Below are positions 34,171-46,530 of a stretch of DNA of 64,000 bases, one piece after another (within the stretch, counting starts at the first letter, position 1; each line of letters starts with the position of its first letter). The notes beneath the pieces are model-generated. The model worked only from the letters and a program-made list of their open reading frames with translations. It was not told where the DNA came from and did not search any database. Origin of the DNA: Gadus chalcogrammus (lineage: Eukaryota; Chordata; Actinopteri; Gadiformes; Gadidae). The stretch spans positions 28,639,139 to 28,703,138 of the forward strand of contig NC_079419.1 in assembly GCF_026213295.1 (NCBI RefSeq), in the 5' to 3' direction. The translations under genes were made by a program, and so were the position numbers.

Positions 34171-35378
34171 CAGTGGCGATTTTGGTTTGGAAACTCTGGT
34201 GGGGCCCATGCAGGAAAATATCATAACGCAATCCAGAAATACCACATATTACTACCATCACAACAAAAACAGTAGCAAGTGACAGAGGGGACCAAAATTG
34301 CAGCTGAATAATGCCATCACTCAAACGCGAATCTGACGACATATATTAGGCTATTATAGCAATAGCACCACCAAATGGCAGCGTTCAAGATCTCATAATA
34401 TCAAAACTCAAGAAAACAACAACGTGGCAACAATAAAAACACAACGGCGCACACCCTTTACACAGCAATCAATATACAAAGCCACCACTCACAATATACC
34501 AAAAAAAGAAGAAGTATGGTTTAAGTTGTATTAAGTTTGCAGGCCACCATACTGTACAATTAACAATGAATCTAGCCTGATAGAGTGGTTGCCTATTCAG
34601 ACCTGGATAATCCTGGGTGAAAATTTAAGTAAGTTTGGGCTAAGATGATAATTACCTGTGCTTTAAGGACAGTGCTTTCTGGTCTCCTTTGTGTGACTGA
34701 GGTGAAACACAAGCATTTTTTTTCCGCTTGAACCACTCCTGGTTGAACGATCTATTCTTGTCCTTTCCCTCTTGAATAATGATTAAATCCGTCGGGCGAT
34801 GTGGTCCCAAACGTTTTATCTCCAACTTCTGTTCAAGTGCTAAATCTTACATGAGACAGACACTCAACACGATTCATCATTTAATGAATGAAACGTCCAT
34901 TTGTTGTTATTTACTGTAACAGTACTGTAACAGTAACTACGTTAGCTAGCTAGCAAGATCTGATCGGCTCCCGCCGTAAACCCCGCCCTTTCTACAAATC
35001 AGCCAATGAGAAGAGCTTTGGGGCACTAAACTTCTGGCCCCACCGCCGAAACAGAAGCAGGCGCTGCGCACGCGCTTGCTCGCGCAACAGCACCAGTTTT
35101 CTACACTGCAGCAGACAGGGCCATCTCGGCTGGGCCCCACCGAGCGGAACACACGAGGCGGAGCAACGAACTATTTCACACACAACTACTACACTACAAC
35201 AATTGCGTTCATCAAATTAAAACTGCGGACATGTAATTAATTATTAACAATTAATGTATTTTTAACTTATGCTCAATGACATTTTTGAAAAAAAAAAGAA
35301 AAGTATAATCGTGCCCCGCACGGCAGCGTTCTCTGGTAGGGCCGTGCCCCACTGGCCCCTAATGCAAAGACGCCACTG
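34171..35378. mobile_element. Non-autonomous hAT element, 1.2 kb
   Basis: Termini CAGTGGCG and CGCCACTG are bracketed by the perfect 8-bp duplication TTTATAAT at 34163-34170 and 35379-35386. The subterminal sequences GTGGGGCCC and GGGGCACGGCCC are also related. No transposase frame is present. The right terminus of the element ending at 39614 is of the same type. Confidence 0.85.
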
Positions 35379-35887
35379 TTTATAATACATATATGATTAT
35401 TTACTTCATATAACCTTCAAAATCTCCACCAGTGAAGTATCCCTTTAAACTTGTGTGTAGATTTGTGTCATTTTTTGAAAGAAGGTATACGGTTGAAAAA
35501 TGATTTAGTTACGAACAGAAGTGGGCCGTAGGCTACTATTAGGCAAATCAGGAATTTGCCTGGAGCCCCGGGCCCCATAGAAGTCCTTAGGGGCCCCCAA
35601 AATGCCCTCTCTATATTTTTTTCCCCGTAGTTATAGTTTTTATGTCTGGGATGTCTAATTACTCTAATTACTTACTGTTTTGACGGTCTTTCCGTGTACA
35701 CCCCCTATCGTCTGCACTACATGGACTATTCCATGTTACGCGCATGCGGAAATGATGTACAATTCAAACAGTAAATAGCGATCAGAGAGAGAAGAGATAA
35801 ATCGAGTGAGAAATAAAGCGAACGTACCAAAGCGGGTAACAGAAAAATAAGAAGAAAGATCAAAGGCAGGAGTTTATTTGAAAGCTG

Positions 35888-36048
<161 letters not shown>

Positions 36049-36072
36049 CAAAGAAACAGTGAGACTGAATGC

Positions 36073-36336
36073 TGACATCTTAGGTTAACAGTCAGTGTAA
36101 TATGTGTCCCCATAATAGATCTTATTGTTTTGTATGCTTTTTTATTTTTGCAGGTGACACAAAATAGACCACAATGCCCTGTCCAGCACCCTGCTGTGAC
36201 CTACTGGATACCTAAGGTAAATGATGACATTTTAGGTTAACAGTCATTGTAATATGTGTCACCATAACTAATCTTTTTGTTTTGTATGCTATTTTGTGTG
36301 CTCACTTTGCAGGTGACAAAAATAGACCACAATACC
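36073..36336 (+). repeat. Tandem duplication of an exon-like unit
   Basis: Each unit has GACATYTTAGGTTAACAGTC, a pyrimidine-rich stretch, a GCAG acceptor, GTGACA(CA)AAAATAGACC and a CCTAAGGTAAAT donor-like end. Unit 1 spans about 36073-36223. Unit 2 starts at about 36224, is interrupted at 36337 by a hAT element and resumes at 38045 (to about 38092). The exon-like part could code VTQNRPQCPVQHPAVTYWIP. No protein match is recognised. Confidence 0.65.
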
Positions 36337-38044
36337 AAGGGCGTCAGTTTGTTTTTAGAAGTGGTGGGGACAATAACCATAAGCTTGAGTGTGGTCTGAA
36401 AAGTGCTGGGTACCCTTATGTAAGCTATTCATCCATTCAACGCTGCATTACAATATGCTCTACAGTGTATTGTCAGGTGTTGAAATTATTCGAATATTCG
36501 AATACTGGTTCGGAAAATTAGTATTTGAAGCTTAAATCAGTATTCGAAGCTTCGTTATTTTTTTTTTCCACGTAGGTGACTTTACCAGAGCGAGGGAGGC
36601 AAACTATAAGCGTCAGCGACACCAAGCAGAGAAGCGAGAGAGGTGGAGGAAGAATAGATATCTTGTTTCCCTTTACTTTATAACACAACATTAGCGGGAT
36701 CTCTGGAGGAAAAGTAATACTTAAAACCTTAGATTAGTTGTTTGTTTACGTTCGCTGTACAGCGCCGCGCCAATCAACTGTGACTGGCTTGCTGCAGAGC
36801 GTGAGCGTCTTGGGAATACCCGGTCAATATAATGGATATAATATGGACACATAAGACAATCAATATTCGGTATTTGTTATGGATTTATTGTACAAATTCC
36901 CTGAAAAGATGCACGTTATGCGAGAACATATTTATGTCAGGATAGGCCTACCAGGCTCCAAGTCGTCACGTATCTCAATCAGACAAAACCAACTATAACC
37001 ACATTGGCATAGCAATCGCACCGTGTGTAGCTGCTACTAGCTGCAATCTATATATACAACGCATACTAACTGGAGCACCAACCAGAATCAGATCAAAATC
37101 GCTTGGGACCGTTGGTAACCTTTGGCCAGGTCATCACGATTCACGAGCAAACAGAACCAGCAGCAAAGTTTACGTAAACCAATTTCTTACCTTATGTGGC
37201 CCTCCACATGCAGGCTAGATGACGTATCCATATCGATATCCAGTGTCACAAACATGCTTTTTATAGGAAGCAAAAGGACCGGCTATTTTCTGAATAAAAA
37301 TGTCAATTTTGGCTGTCTGTCTTGAAACTTCTCCAGTGCGTTCACCCCAAAATGCAACGGGACAACAAGATCCCATACAAAGTGAACGTATAGACGCGTA
37401 TCGGGCGAGTATTTTTGATTCGTCGCGCCACACTTTCGCCGTGCACAGGCAAGCGCGTTCACGAGGATTTGTGCCGCGAAAAATGTCAACTTTGACACGA
37501 ATTTCGCGTGATGACAGCCAATCAGCGTTCAACAGCGTGGCCACTGAGTGACATGTGTAACGTAACAGCCAATCAGCGTTCAACCGTCAAACTCAGCGCA
37601 GTGCAGTCCGGGGTGTACTGCAGCATGGAGGAGAAAGTGATTGTTGCCGTTTGCGACTCTCGGAGCTCTATATAAAATAGTATATAATATAATATAATTG
37701 TATATATAATATCACGGCCAAAAGCTCTGTGTGCCTCCGGATGGCCGTAGCGCAGGGAGCTCATAGGGATTGGGCTTCTCGGGAGTCGGGGTTTGTTTAC
37801 TGGCGTTGCCATGGGTTCCGGTCTTGTGTGTTCCAGCGGTTTATTAGGTAGGCCTATCTAATAAATGATGTCTTCGAGCGCGCCTATCACATGATTTTAG
37901 ACTCGACGATTTCGGTTGAGTATGTGGGGATTTTAATTGTATTTTTTTTTTTTCCCCTTTTTTAAAAGTGGTGGGGACAAAATTCGTTTTTCAAATAGTG
38001 GGGGGGACATGTCCCCCCCGTCCCCCCCGTAATCGACGCCTATG
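36337..38044. mobile_element. Non-autonomous hAT element, 1.7 kb
   Basis: The perfect 8-bp duplication ACAATACC lies at 36329-36336 and 38045-38052. Termini AAGGGCGTCAG and (inverted right end) CATAGGCGTCG are imperfect inverted repeats. Subterminal sequences are GTGGTGGGGACA on both sides. It splits the second unit of the tandem duplication. No transposase is seen. An ATTCGAATATTCGAATA block lies at about 36488. Confidence 0.85.
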
Positions 38045-38176
38045 ACAATACCCTGTCCAACCCCCTGCTGTGACCTACTGGAAACCTAAGGTAAATAAAT
38101 AATGAACAGTTTATGAAAGAAGGATAGAGACTTTTGCTCATCCCTTGTATGGAGTATCTCATTATGCCATAGGAAC

Positions 38177-39533
38177 TAGGGATCGACCGATTATCGGCGC
38201 CGATATTCGGCATTTTGACGCATATCGGCATCTGCCTTTTTTTTTTATCCGACGGCCGATAAGAGATCAATTTAAAACTGGGTTATTTTGGCTCTGATGC
38301 AGCCGCGCCTCTCTGTCTGCTGTCACTGTCCCACCCACAGCACCATCTGATTGGTTACACACTCTGGTTACACGCAGAGCCACGACGGGTTACAGCCAAT
38401 CAGCAGTGAAAGCTGTGCATGCAGAGTGCTCTCACACACACAGCGGAGAGGTGAAAAGGTTTTGTCTGGTTTGGTTTCGAGGTAAGTTTAGGCAGCAGAC
38501 TCTCGCGAAATTTTAATAAACATCCCAGTCCTCTGCAACTAACAACTACTAGTAACATTACTGTGAGCCCCTTAACGTTATCAAAACATGCTCTGGACTG
38601 AATTGAGTTTATTAGGTTTTTACTCTCTCCCTCGCACACAGACTCCTACTATCACAGAAATAGTCTATGATAGTCTGCTGGCTCGCAGTCCGTTAATCAC
38701 TCGAAACAAGGTTGCTGATAATATCGATATGGAAATAGTCTGTTATAGTAGAAGTCTGTGTGTGAGGGAGAGAGTAAAAACCTAATAAACTCAATTCAGT
38801 CCAGTTTTATTGCATGGAAGCACGTTAAGCAGTGGTTATACTTCTACAACTGTGTAATGCGCTATCCAACTGCGTAACCATGGAGCCCCTCAAACCCGGC
38901 TTTAAGGTGAAGGCTGATTAGCTTTTAGCATAACGTTAGCCCAGCGGTCCGCTTTCTCCTTCTCTGGCTCTAGACGCTCAGCAGACTGTAGCAAAACTCT
39001 ACAACTCACGACTACTAACGTTACTGTGAGGCCCAATACGTTAGCAGCAGCTGTCTGTTCCTATGATAAACACTGATTATTAAAGTGAATATGCTGTAGG
39101 CTATTTAGTGTTTTTAAATGGTTTAATCACTTGAAACAAGGTTCCTGATAATATTGATAGGGAAATAGTCAGTCATACAAGTAAGAAGTCTGTATGTGTG
39201 AAAGAGAGAGTAAAATTCAGTTAGTTTTATAACAGGGAAGCACGATGAGGGGATGGGGATGGGATTAACATCTCAGTTCAGGAAAATTTTAGGGAGCCAT
39301 TTATTTGTTTAAATGGTGTTATGTTGCAAATCTGATAAGCTTTTGTGTTTATTAAACATATGCTTAAAGGCATTTAAATGAAGTTAAGTGTTGGAGTTTG
39401 TATTATTCAAAATTTTGACGCCAATATTTTCCCTTTCTCTGTAAATTAATATCGGCTCAGAATATCGGTTATCGGCCACCTTGACTACTAATAATCGGTA
39501 TCGGCCCTGAAAAACCATATCGGTCTATCTCTA
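38177..39533. mobile_element. Non-autonomous hAT element with ATCGG-rich ends
   Basis: Termini TAGGGATCGACCGATTATCG and (inverted right end) TAGAGATAGACCGATATGG are related. Flanks ATAGGAAC and TTAGGTAC match at 6 of 8. Many CGATATCGG-like words lie near both ends. No transposase frame. Inside is an inverted repeat with arms of about 70 bases (38593-38662 and 38735-38804). Confidence 0.75.
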
Positions 39534-39863
39534 TTAGGTACATTAGACCGGTAGATGCAGGGGCCCCAAAATTACTGTTCGCCTGGAGCTCCCAAAGGCC
39601 TAAATTCGCCACTGGTAACGAATGTCTTAAGTGTCAGAGGTGGGCCAGACGGCTTCAATGGGCTAACTCAAAACACAGCCGATATGAAACTAAAACTGTT
39701 ATTCTGAATAAAGTATAAATGATATCGAAATTTCGTTTTGATATTATTGAAGATACAAGTGTAGATTTGTACGGAAGATACGGAAGAGGATTAGGGCCAC
39801 AGATAGAACTACGGGTCGGGTACCTGTAAGGACCAACCTCCGTGGGAGACACACTTTGCTTCC

Positions 39864-40039
39864 AATACAATAATAGTAAAACTATAGTATAATTTTTTTT
39901 GTTCTGACTTTATTCTCAGAATTCTGAGTTTTTTCTCTGAATTCTGAGATTATAGTCAGAATTCTGACTTTAATCTCAGAATTCTGAGAATAAAGTCGGA
40001 ACAAAAAAATATATACTATAGTTTTACTAGTATTGTATT
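39864..40039. repeat. Palindromic MITE-like repeat, 65-base arms
   Basis: Left arm 39864-39928 and right arm 39975-40039 are inverted copies with a few mismatches. Each contains AGTAAAACTATAGTATA and CTCAGAATTCTGAG. The centre has more TCAGAATTCTGA units. This AGAATTCTGACTTTA pattern is a common fish palindromic repeat; the superfamily is not assigned. Confidence 0.75.
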
Positions 40040-41522
40040 AGAATTGTACTGCTGTATTTTTCTAACTGTACCCTTAAGCACCTTGTATTGCAACTTTGCA
40101 CAAAAGGTGCTATATAAATAAAGTTTGTATTGTATTTGTCAGACACAATTGGCGTCACACGTTAAACAATTGTTAAGATTGAGATTTTTCTGTTTGAAAT
40201 GTTTTCTCATCCTTAAAATTAAGCATGTTTATTTTACCATATCTTTGTATAATTGTATCGTTCATTGTACGTAACTACCCAAATTTGTATGTTCCAATAC
40301 TTGAAATACCTTGCCAACCAATGTTTACTCTTTGTCCTGTACATTATCATTTACTTTTAGGACATTTAGTAGACGCTGTTTTTTCTATCATTGCAATAAA
40401 AAGATGATATCCACTCTTTCGCCCATTCAAATTGTGGTTGGGTGCAAGCAAGGATTTTGCAAGGGGCAAACAAGGTTAAGAAAGGTTAAAAGCCATATAA
40501 GCTTACAAATACATTTTATTTTCTACAAAAAGGAGCCTGTTAACCATATAGATCATAGGAAGATAAACCGAAGATTGTTCTGGTAAAATAACGCCTTTTG
40601 TCAGCAGAAAAAAAAAGTCATGACTGGTGAGTAATGAGGGACTTAGTTCATCATGTCACAATTTAGAGACGTCTTATCTTTATACAATATATATTAATAA
40701 TATATACACCTTTATATTTATGAAAAATTCTGCTATGATACACCGTTGTCGGATTATGAATGTGTGTATAAATGAGAGGCAATAATTGTAAAGCCCTTTC
40801 GGGGGCCGCTTGTCTAAAAAGCGCTATATAATGCAGTCACTACCATTATCCTCTACAGTATTGACAGCTATAGACTGGTAAATACTTAACTGAAAGTTTG
40901 GCTATGGTCAGGAAATAGACAAAACAAGATGTGACGGTTTCAACACAACACGTTTGCATTTAGTTCCCCAACATACTTCCCCCTCAAGGGTTTTTCAGTG
41001 CTTTTTTAACAATTGTTGAAATGTACAAGTTTTTTCATGCCGACAATCGGCTAGTTACTATTTAAGGAAATGTTTGTTTAAATCACATACAAACATATCG
41101 CCTTGAACAAACTTCCTTATTCATAAATACATGAGCCAACAAACGAAGGCCAGAGAACAAAAACACCTAAGCACTTAAGTTTAAGTGTTGAATAAACACC
41201 AATCTAAAATAAAACATGCACAGCATTGTTTTGCTAGAAACACCTGTTGATTATTATAATCCGCAATCAGCAGCCTCTTGATGCTGTATGAGTGAGCCAT
41301 TTCCCGCTAACACAGAATGTATTTTCACCTTCAGAGCTGTAGTCACCCAGTACTCACATAAAGTATCCCTATTTCATTGTGGACAAAGTAATGTTTACAC
41401 TCTTGTCTGTCCTACTTTTCTCCTCTTGTAAAGAATAAAAAGCCTACTCAACAATTTTTGAAACAAACAAATGCACACACATGAGCACAAAAATGCAGAC
41501 TTGCACACACTAAATGGAGTTG
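40040..41522. other. Downstream region of the glycosyltransferase gene with old repeat tails
   Basis: A LINE-type tail (GGTGCTATATAAATAAAGTT) is at about 40106-40126, a fragment of the teleost GACATTTAGTAGACGC repeat at about 40360, and another tail-like sequence (AAGCGCTATATAATGCAGTC) at 40819-40838. On the minus strand AATAAA motifs occur, for example near 40512, which could end the gene's transcript. No other gene is seen. Confidence 0.45.
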
Positions 41523-42710
41523 TCAGGCAAAGGCTCCCTTGCATGGATATGTATTGAAAAAGTAAGGTCTACAAAGGAGAGCCAGTTTGGCTGCCGTGCA
41601 ATACATCCTCCCTAGAAACCCAGAGGTCCTCTGCTTAACCAGGGGGTCTGTCGCTACCTTCCACAGATCATAGATGTCCTCTATGTGACCATGGGACGTC
41701 ATCATTTGATCGTAGATGCACACGTGATAGGGTGCCTTGCCTTCCCCTGAGAAGTACAAATGTTCCTGTGGGGAAACGCCCATGGAGTGGGCGCATATCC
41801 CCATGAACACGTCATCTATGTAGATGGTGGCATTGAGTTTGAGAGTGGCCTGATAGATCTTCTCCGCCACATCCCTGGAGACCACATACCCGGCCCCTGC
41901 TGTGTAGTCTGGGTAGGTGGGCCACGGGTACATCTCGTAAGGCACATAGTATTTGCTATCCTTGTCTCGAATCGGCGGGGCCCCCCGGTGCACGCGGCCG
42001 ATCCAAAAGTCTTTGACCTCTTTTCTTGCCTTTTCCTGCAGGTAGCCTACCAGGTTGGGCATGTGAACGAAGATGTCGTCGTCGGCAGTCATGACGAACC
42101 GGGCTTGGGCGCAGCGGGTGTGCGCCCAGTGAAACTGCTGGATGAGCTTCAGGGTCAGATTGTGAAATGTGTCTGCGAAGTCTTGCTGGATCAAATCTCC
42201 ATTAAGTCTGTCCTCTTTGACGAGCTTGTCCTGGACTATGGCTTTGTGGCTTTTGGTCACGGAAGACCCCGCTTCTTTGGTCCCAAAAGGCCCTCCTGGG
42301 GTGGTCCCGGGGGCCCCTAGCACAAAGACCACCTTCACGTCAGCCCCGAGGGTTTGGAAGATGTAGCTCTCGTTGCCCCAGGTGGAACGGATTGCCTCGC
42401 GCCTCTTGGTGTTCTCCGGAGAGGTTTTGACAAACAGCAGGAGGAGGACATCCTGGTTGGCGCACTTATCCTGGTGGTCCAGCAGGTAGCGGTAGTTGCT
42501 AAAGCTCAGAGCCTCCTCCTGGGGAATGGTGAAACTGTCTTTGATGAAGGCGAAACGGTTGTCCAGGAAGCGGTATGAGTAGGACTTGACGTGGCTCACC
42601 ACACTTTGGTCCAGCTGTTCCCAGCACACCATCATAAGGGATAGCACCAGGCACATGGTCAACAACTGCACGCGCTGGCACCTGCGCATCTTACGAAAGT
42701 TCATGAACAT
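41523..42710 (-). CDS. b3gnt5: B3GNT5-like lactosylceramide beta-1,3-N-acetylglucosaminyltransferase
   Basis: A complete 395-residue single-exon frame. It is a type II Golgi membrane protein: short basic cytoplasmic tail, membrane anchor at about 14-32, stem (WEQLDQSVVSHVKSYSYRF), then a GT31 domain. Motifs: RREAIRSTWGNES (about 103-115), FVMTADDDIFVHMPN with the metal-binding DDD (about 210-212), WIGRVHRGAPPIRDKDSKYY, YPDYTAGAGYVVS, IDDVFMGICA (about 298-307) and FSGEGKAPYHVCIYDQMMTS. Three N-glycosylation sequons (about N113, N184, N293). The family transfers GlcNAc to lactosylceramide to start lacto/neolacto glycolipids. The match runs to the typical C-terminus (NTYPC). A stretch of about 25 residues after LGAPG is longer than I recall for the human protein. 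Paralogue a or b cannot be decided here. Confidence 0.95.
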   Translation of the reverse strand: MFMNFRKMRRCQRVQLLTMCLVLSLMMVCWEQLDQSVVSHVKSYSYRFLDNRFAFIKDSFTIPQEEALSFSNYRYLLDHQDKCANQDVLLLLFVKTSPENTKRREAIRSTWGNESYIFQTLGADVKVVFVLGAPGTTPGGPFGTKEAGSSVTKSHKAIVQDKLVKEDRLNGDLIQQDFADTFHNLTLKLIQQFHWAHTRCAQARFVMTADDDIFVHMPNLVGYLQEKARKEVKDFWIGRVHRGAPPIRDKDSKYYVPYEMYPWPTYPDYTAGAGYVVSRDVAEKIYQATLKLNATIYIDDVFMGICAHSMGVSPQEHLYFSGEGKAPYHVCIYDQMMTSHGHIEDIYDLWKVATDPLVKQRTSGFLGRMYCTAAKLALLCRPYFFNTYPCKGAFA

Positions 42711-43027
42711 CCTGGGATATTTTGGGTTTTCCTCTCACTAACTGCATAGGTCTTGTCAGGTCCTGGAGGCAGCATTAGGGACAATGACCCCGTTGACGCG
42801 TGAATCGCGGCGTGTGCGTAGCCGATGGTGGTGAATCGGCCTGCTCTCTGAGTATTCCATCATAAGTTTGGCACATGCGGCAGTAGATGGTTGTTGGTTT
42901 ACACTCCGATGGGGGTGCATCTTGAATCAATTAGCCTCTGTTTCCATGGCTCTGAAATTTAAAACAGAGTGCATGTTTAGTGGGGATTAAATTGAACAGT
43001 GGAAACAGCTATGTCTTATCAGGCTGT
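42711..43027 (-). promoter_or_regulatory. 5' untranslated sequence and putative splice acceptor of the B3GNT5-like gene
   Basis: On the minus strand CTAATGCTGCCTCCAG is followed about 55 bases later by the start ATG, a plausible 3' splice site just upstream of the coding exon. The family usually has non-coding 5' exons. A candidate upstream exon ends at a GTGAGT donor near 45730 (minus strand). Both are predictions from splice-site sequence only. Confidence 0.35.
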
Positions 43028-43663
43028 ATGGGGTGTGCCAAATAATCGTCATGACGATGCATCGCGATTCTAATTTTCACGATCTACTGCATCGATTGTT
43101 GACGCCAAGAATCGATTATTAATTTAAAAAAATGAATAAAAAAAAAAAAAAAAATTTATTTTTTATTTTTTTATATAGTTTTATAAAGCCTATTCACTTT
43201 TTGTGGCATCAGTTTCTCCTCTTATGTTTATGAAATGATATTGTTATTATAATGGCAGCTACTTCCAAAAGGGGAAATGTTTGAATGTTTTCATTTCATT
43301 GGTTTAAAGGACCACTGAGGCCATGTAAACGGCACTGATTATCCTTATTTTGTTATTTTAAGTTTTATAGATCCTTAGCACTTCTTGTCAGTGTATCCAG
43401 TAATAGTCGTTTCAATAAATACAGCTATGTATGAATTGAGTTGCTTTGAGTTATCAATTGAACACACTATCCAGATCATACACAGCCAGTCAGCCACTGG
43501 TAATGGCTTAATTTTTTTTTAACAGTGTTCAGTGAAAATTCGCAATGCATCGCAATGCATCGCAATAATTCAAGTATCGCGATGCATCGTGATAGAATCG
43601 CATCGTGGCATGTGAATCGTGATACGAATCGAATCGTGACTTCTTTGGCAATACCCACCCCTA
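43028..43663. mobile_element. Non-autonomous hAT-like MITE with ATCG-rich ends
   Basis: The left end reads TATGGGGTGTGCCAAATAAT and the inverted right end TTAGGGGTGGGTATTGCCAA. The subterminal regions are full of GATGCATCG and GAATCG words, like the hAT at 12657. An A/T homopolymer block lies at 43127-43170. Target duplication not certain. It lies upstream of the B3GNT5-like coding exon. Confidence 0.6.
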
Positions 43664-46040
43664 ATCAATAGCCAGATAAGCCACACTTCAACTGTCATAG
43701 CAGAAGTGACTTCAAATCAGTCATTTGAATTCATCTCACCATTTCAATTAATAAGTAATCAATAAAGGATGAAAACTATTTCAGCACAACTTCATAAAAA
43801 CTTACATTACTGAATCAGCCGTACCGATAACAATAATTCCAAAAAATCAGCTTAACAGAGTGGAGGTTAAACAATGCGACCCGAGACCCGCCACTCGTAG
43901 GGCGTTACACCGTGACACAGCCGCAGCATAAGCTGAGAGAGCCAAAAGTCAGGGGGAGCAGTGAATGCAACAGCCAACACAGCAGGGGCAGGCCATAATA
44001 GAGGGCTTTAAGGTACGCAGCCCATGAAATCGCTGAGAGCTATGGAAAGCTTTTGGACTCAATGGAGGATGGCAGAATAGCTCCGGGGGCCACAGTACAA
44101 TGAGAATAGCCTGCTTCCGCCCAGGCCCTAGGCTAAAAACTAGGGGGATGTGGACCTGGTGCCTAGGACTCCCAGCGCACCCTGAGTGGCTTGGCACTAA
44201 TGGGGTCATTGGCTTAGAATGTCTCTTTCTCTCTTTCCGTCTTTCTCCATCCTACTCCTCTTCCTCTCGCCATCTCTCTCTCTATCTCTCTTTTTTCTGT
44301 ATCCAGCCCTCCATTTCTCTCTGCTCTGCTTCGTAATGAGATCAAGATAGGTTGCCTACTAACCTTTGCTTCACATCATCACTCATAAGCAGAGTAATCC
44401 ACAGTCGGCCCCGCTGTAGGTTGACATCACTCATTTGTTCTCACAAACGATGACACTCTTGGACAATACTGCTGATATACAATAACGATAGACCAACCAT
44501 CGACACCAGTCAGACTGGGACCAAAGCGGTGTGGATGTTCGTGTCTTTGACCAGTGTGGATCTCAGAAGCTGTAAATGGGTGTATAGGCAACATGGTAGA
44601 TAACAGCTGACTATACTATTGGATAGTCAAGACACATCAGTGCTACATGCTCCAATACATGAAGAGTATATATATGGTGATTCCATCAATGCTATCCTTT
44701 CATGATGAGCAGAATGTTGTTCAGCCAATATTCATCATGGTACGGATATAAAGTGGTAGTACGAAAGCAAATTGTAAAGCACTTAAACACTTTAAATAAT
44801 TAACAGCATGAGCTAAAAAGTGTCTTGCACTTTATGTTGAAGCTTGAGTCAACAATGATCTAGTTTGTTTACTTTGCCTTCAAGAGAAGATAGGGATGAC
44901 GAGATTGGTTGGTTAGCCACCATACCACCCTGTTGATCCTATACCATCTTCATGTTAACTCGTTGGATCAGCCTGGGTTGGAGGCCAAGGTTGAAATCTA
45001 TTTTGAAGCGTGTACGTTTTTAGAGCTGTTTGGGCAATTGGTTTATGGGGGAAAGATGGTTATCGCATCACCTCACGAAACAGGTGCTAACGGTCAACTG
45101 ACACCAATGTTAAACAATGTAATTTGACCCTCCCTTGTTCTACTCTGAAGCGCAACACTTTCCATAGGGTCCAATGTTTCATATTTAACGCTTCACCGCT
45201 GATGACGCGAAGTAGGTAATATACATTTCTGTAAATGTGACCCTGATATTCTCTTGAAGGAATTAACTCCTGACTGTTACTCACCGAGAGGCAGGCTACT
45301 TTCAACACTGAACTTCAACTTAACATTCGCTTCGGTAGAAGCACACGTAGAACTGAACTGAATTTAGCGCTATGCTATAATTTCTTCTTTCCAATTGGGT
45401 CACAATTTAAAAGGTTTCCTTGTATAAAGGCCAGGGTACAGGCTATATGAGCGCAGGGTGCTGTGTGGTCCCAGAAACTGGTTGGAGCAGTCCCATTACT
45501 TTTAAACAAACACTCAATACCTCCAACCTGAAAAGCCTTCTCGTGTATATTGTTTCAACCCCCCATCCCTTCCTAGCCTTTTAAAGTAAAGAGGAATGAT
45601 CCCCACTCGCATAGCATTTTTTCCAAAGTCACAAGTCAACTTGTATGACTAGACGGACTAGACGGGCGAGAATGGAGAACGGGGAGCGGAGAGAGGAAAG
45701 AGAGGGGGGTTAAGACTTCCATCACTCACCCGTTAACGCCTGTTGTCTGTGGTCCGGGGATCCGAGCGTCAGGGAGAGGAGAGCCTGTGGGATTAACGGT
45801 CTTCTTAGTCTTCATCCAATCTTCGGTCTTGATGAGGCGGAGATCAATATCAATTATTCCTTGTGTGTCTGTAAAGATGGCATGTTTGTGAGTGGTTTCG
45901 AAAGTTTGTCGGCAAGTGTAGGCCTACTTGCAATGCCCTGAGTTTGCGTATGGGCATATGTGTGTGCGTTGGGAACGAGAACTTGCTTCCAAATTACTTT
46001 TCCCTGTCTCTCTCTCTCTCCCTCTCCCTCTCTCTCTCCC

Positions 46041-46074
<34 letters not shown>

Positions 46075-46183
46075 CGTGTCTCTCTCCCTCTCTCTCTGTC
46101 TGTCTTTCTCGTCAGGAAGCGAGGAGGAAGCAGGGGCGTGGAAAGGGAAGGGGCTTGGTTGCTCATTGTTTAGTCACCAGTGG
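43664..46183. other. Upstream region of B3GNT5-like gene with little repeat content
   Basis: No gene is seen on the plus strand. On the minus strand a possible non-coding first exon ends at a donor near 45730, inside a purine-rich plus-strand stretch (45670-45710). A (TC)n tract lies at 45998-46110. The sequence CCTAGGCTAAAAACTAGG near 44128 is a short palindrome-like motif. Confidence 0.45.
45998..46110 (+). repeat. (TC)n microsatellite, imperfect
   Basis: TCTC units are interrupted by CCC at regular spacing over about 110 bases. The overlapping Ser/Leu frames are not genes. Confidence 0.95.
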
Positions 46184-46530
46184 CGTGTTCTGATATCCAT
46201 ACTTCCATGAGTACACTTAAACGAAATACACTATCCGCATTCACTAAGTGCGCTAATTTTCAGATGTCAGTGCTGTTCGAAATCGAATATTCCGCGGTGC
46301 ACTAACCGGAAATTACGATCACGACTGCCGCCGCGGCTCCTCCCCCTCAATAAACATCCCGCTTTGAATGGTGAACTCTTTACGCCTAGCAGCTATAAAA
46401 ACTACAAAATGACTCGATGAATGCAGGATATGTGGAAAATGCGCCGACTTTGGCTCAGCCTGGCTCCGCCCTATTCCGCTACGTAGCTAAGATGGCTGCC
46501 GTTGAGTACGAAAAGTGTACATCGCCACCA
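46184..46530 (-). repeat. Family B repeat, partial copy
   Basis: It is the inverse of 61280-61830 without the nested MITE: GAACTCTTTACGCCTAGCAG is uninterrupted here, giving an empty site for that MITE. It also keeps CGCTACGTAGCTAAGATGGC. The outer terminal inverted repeat is missing on the side near 46530. Confidence 0.75.

Noticed and set aside
41760..42578. Plus-strand frames of up to 186 codons over the B3GNT5-like gene
   Set aside because: Antisense shadow of a well-supported GT31 gene.
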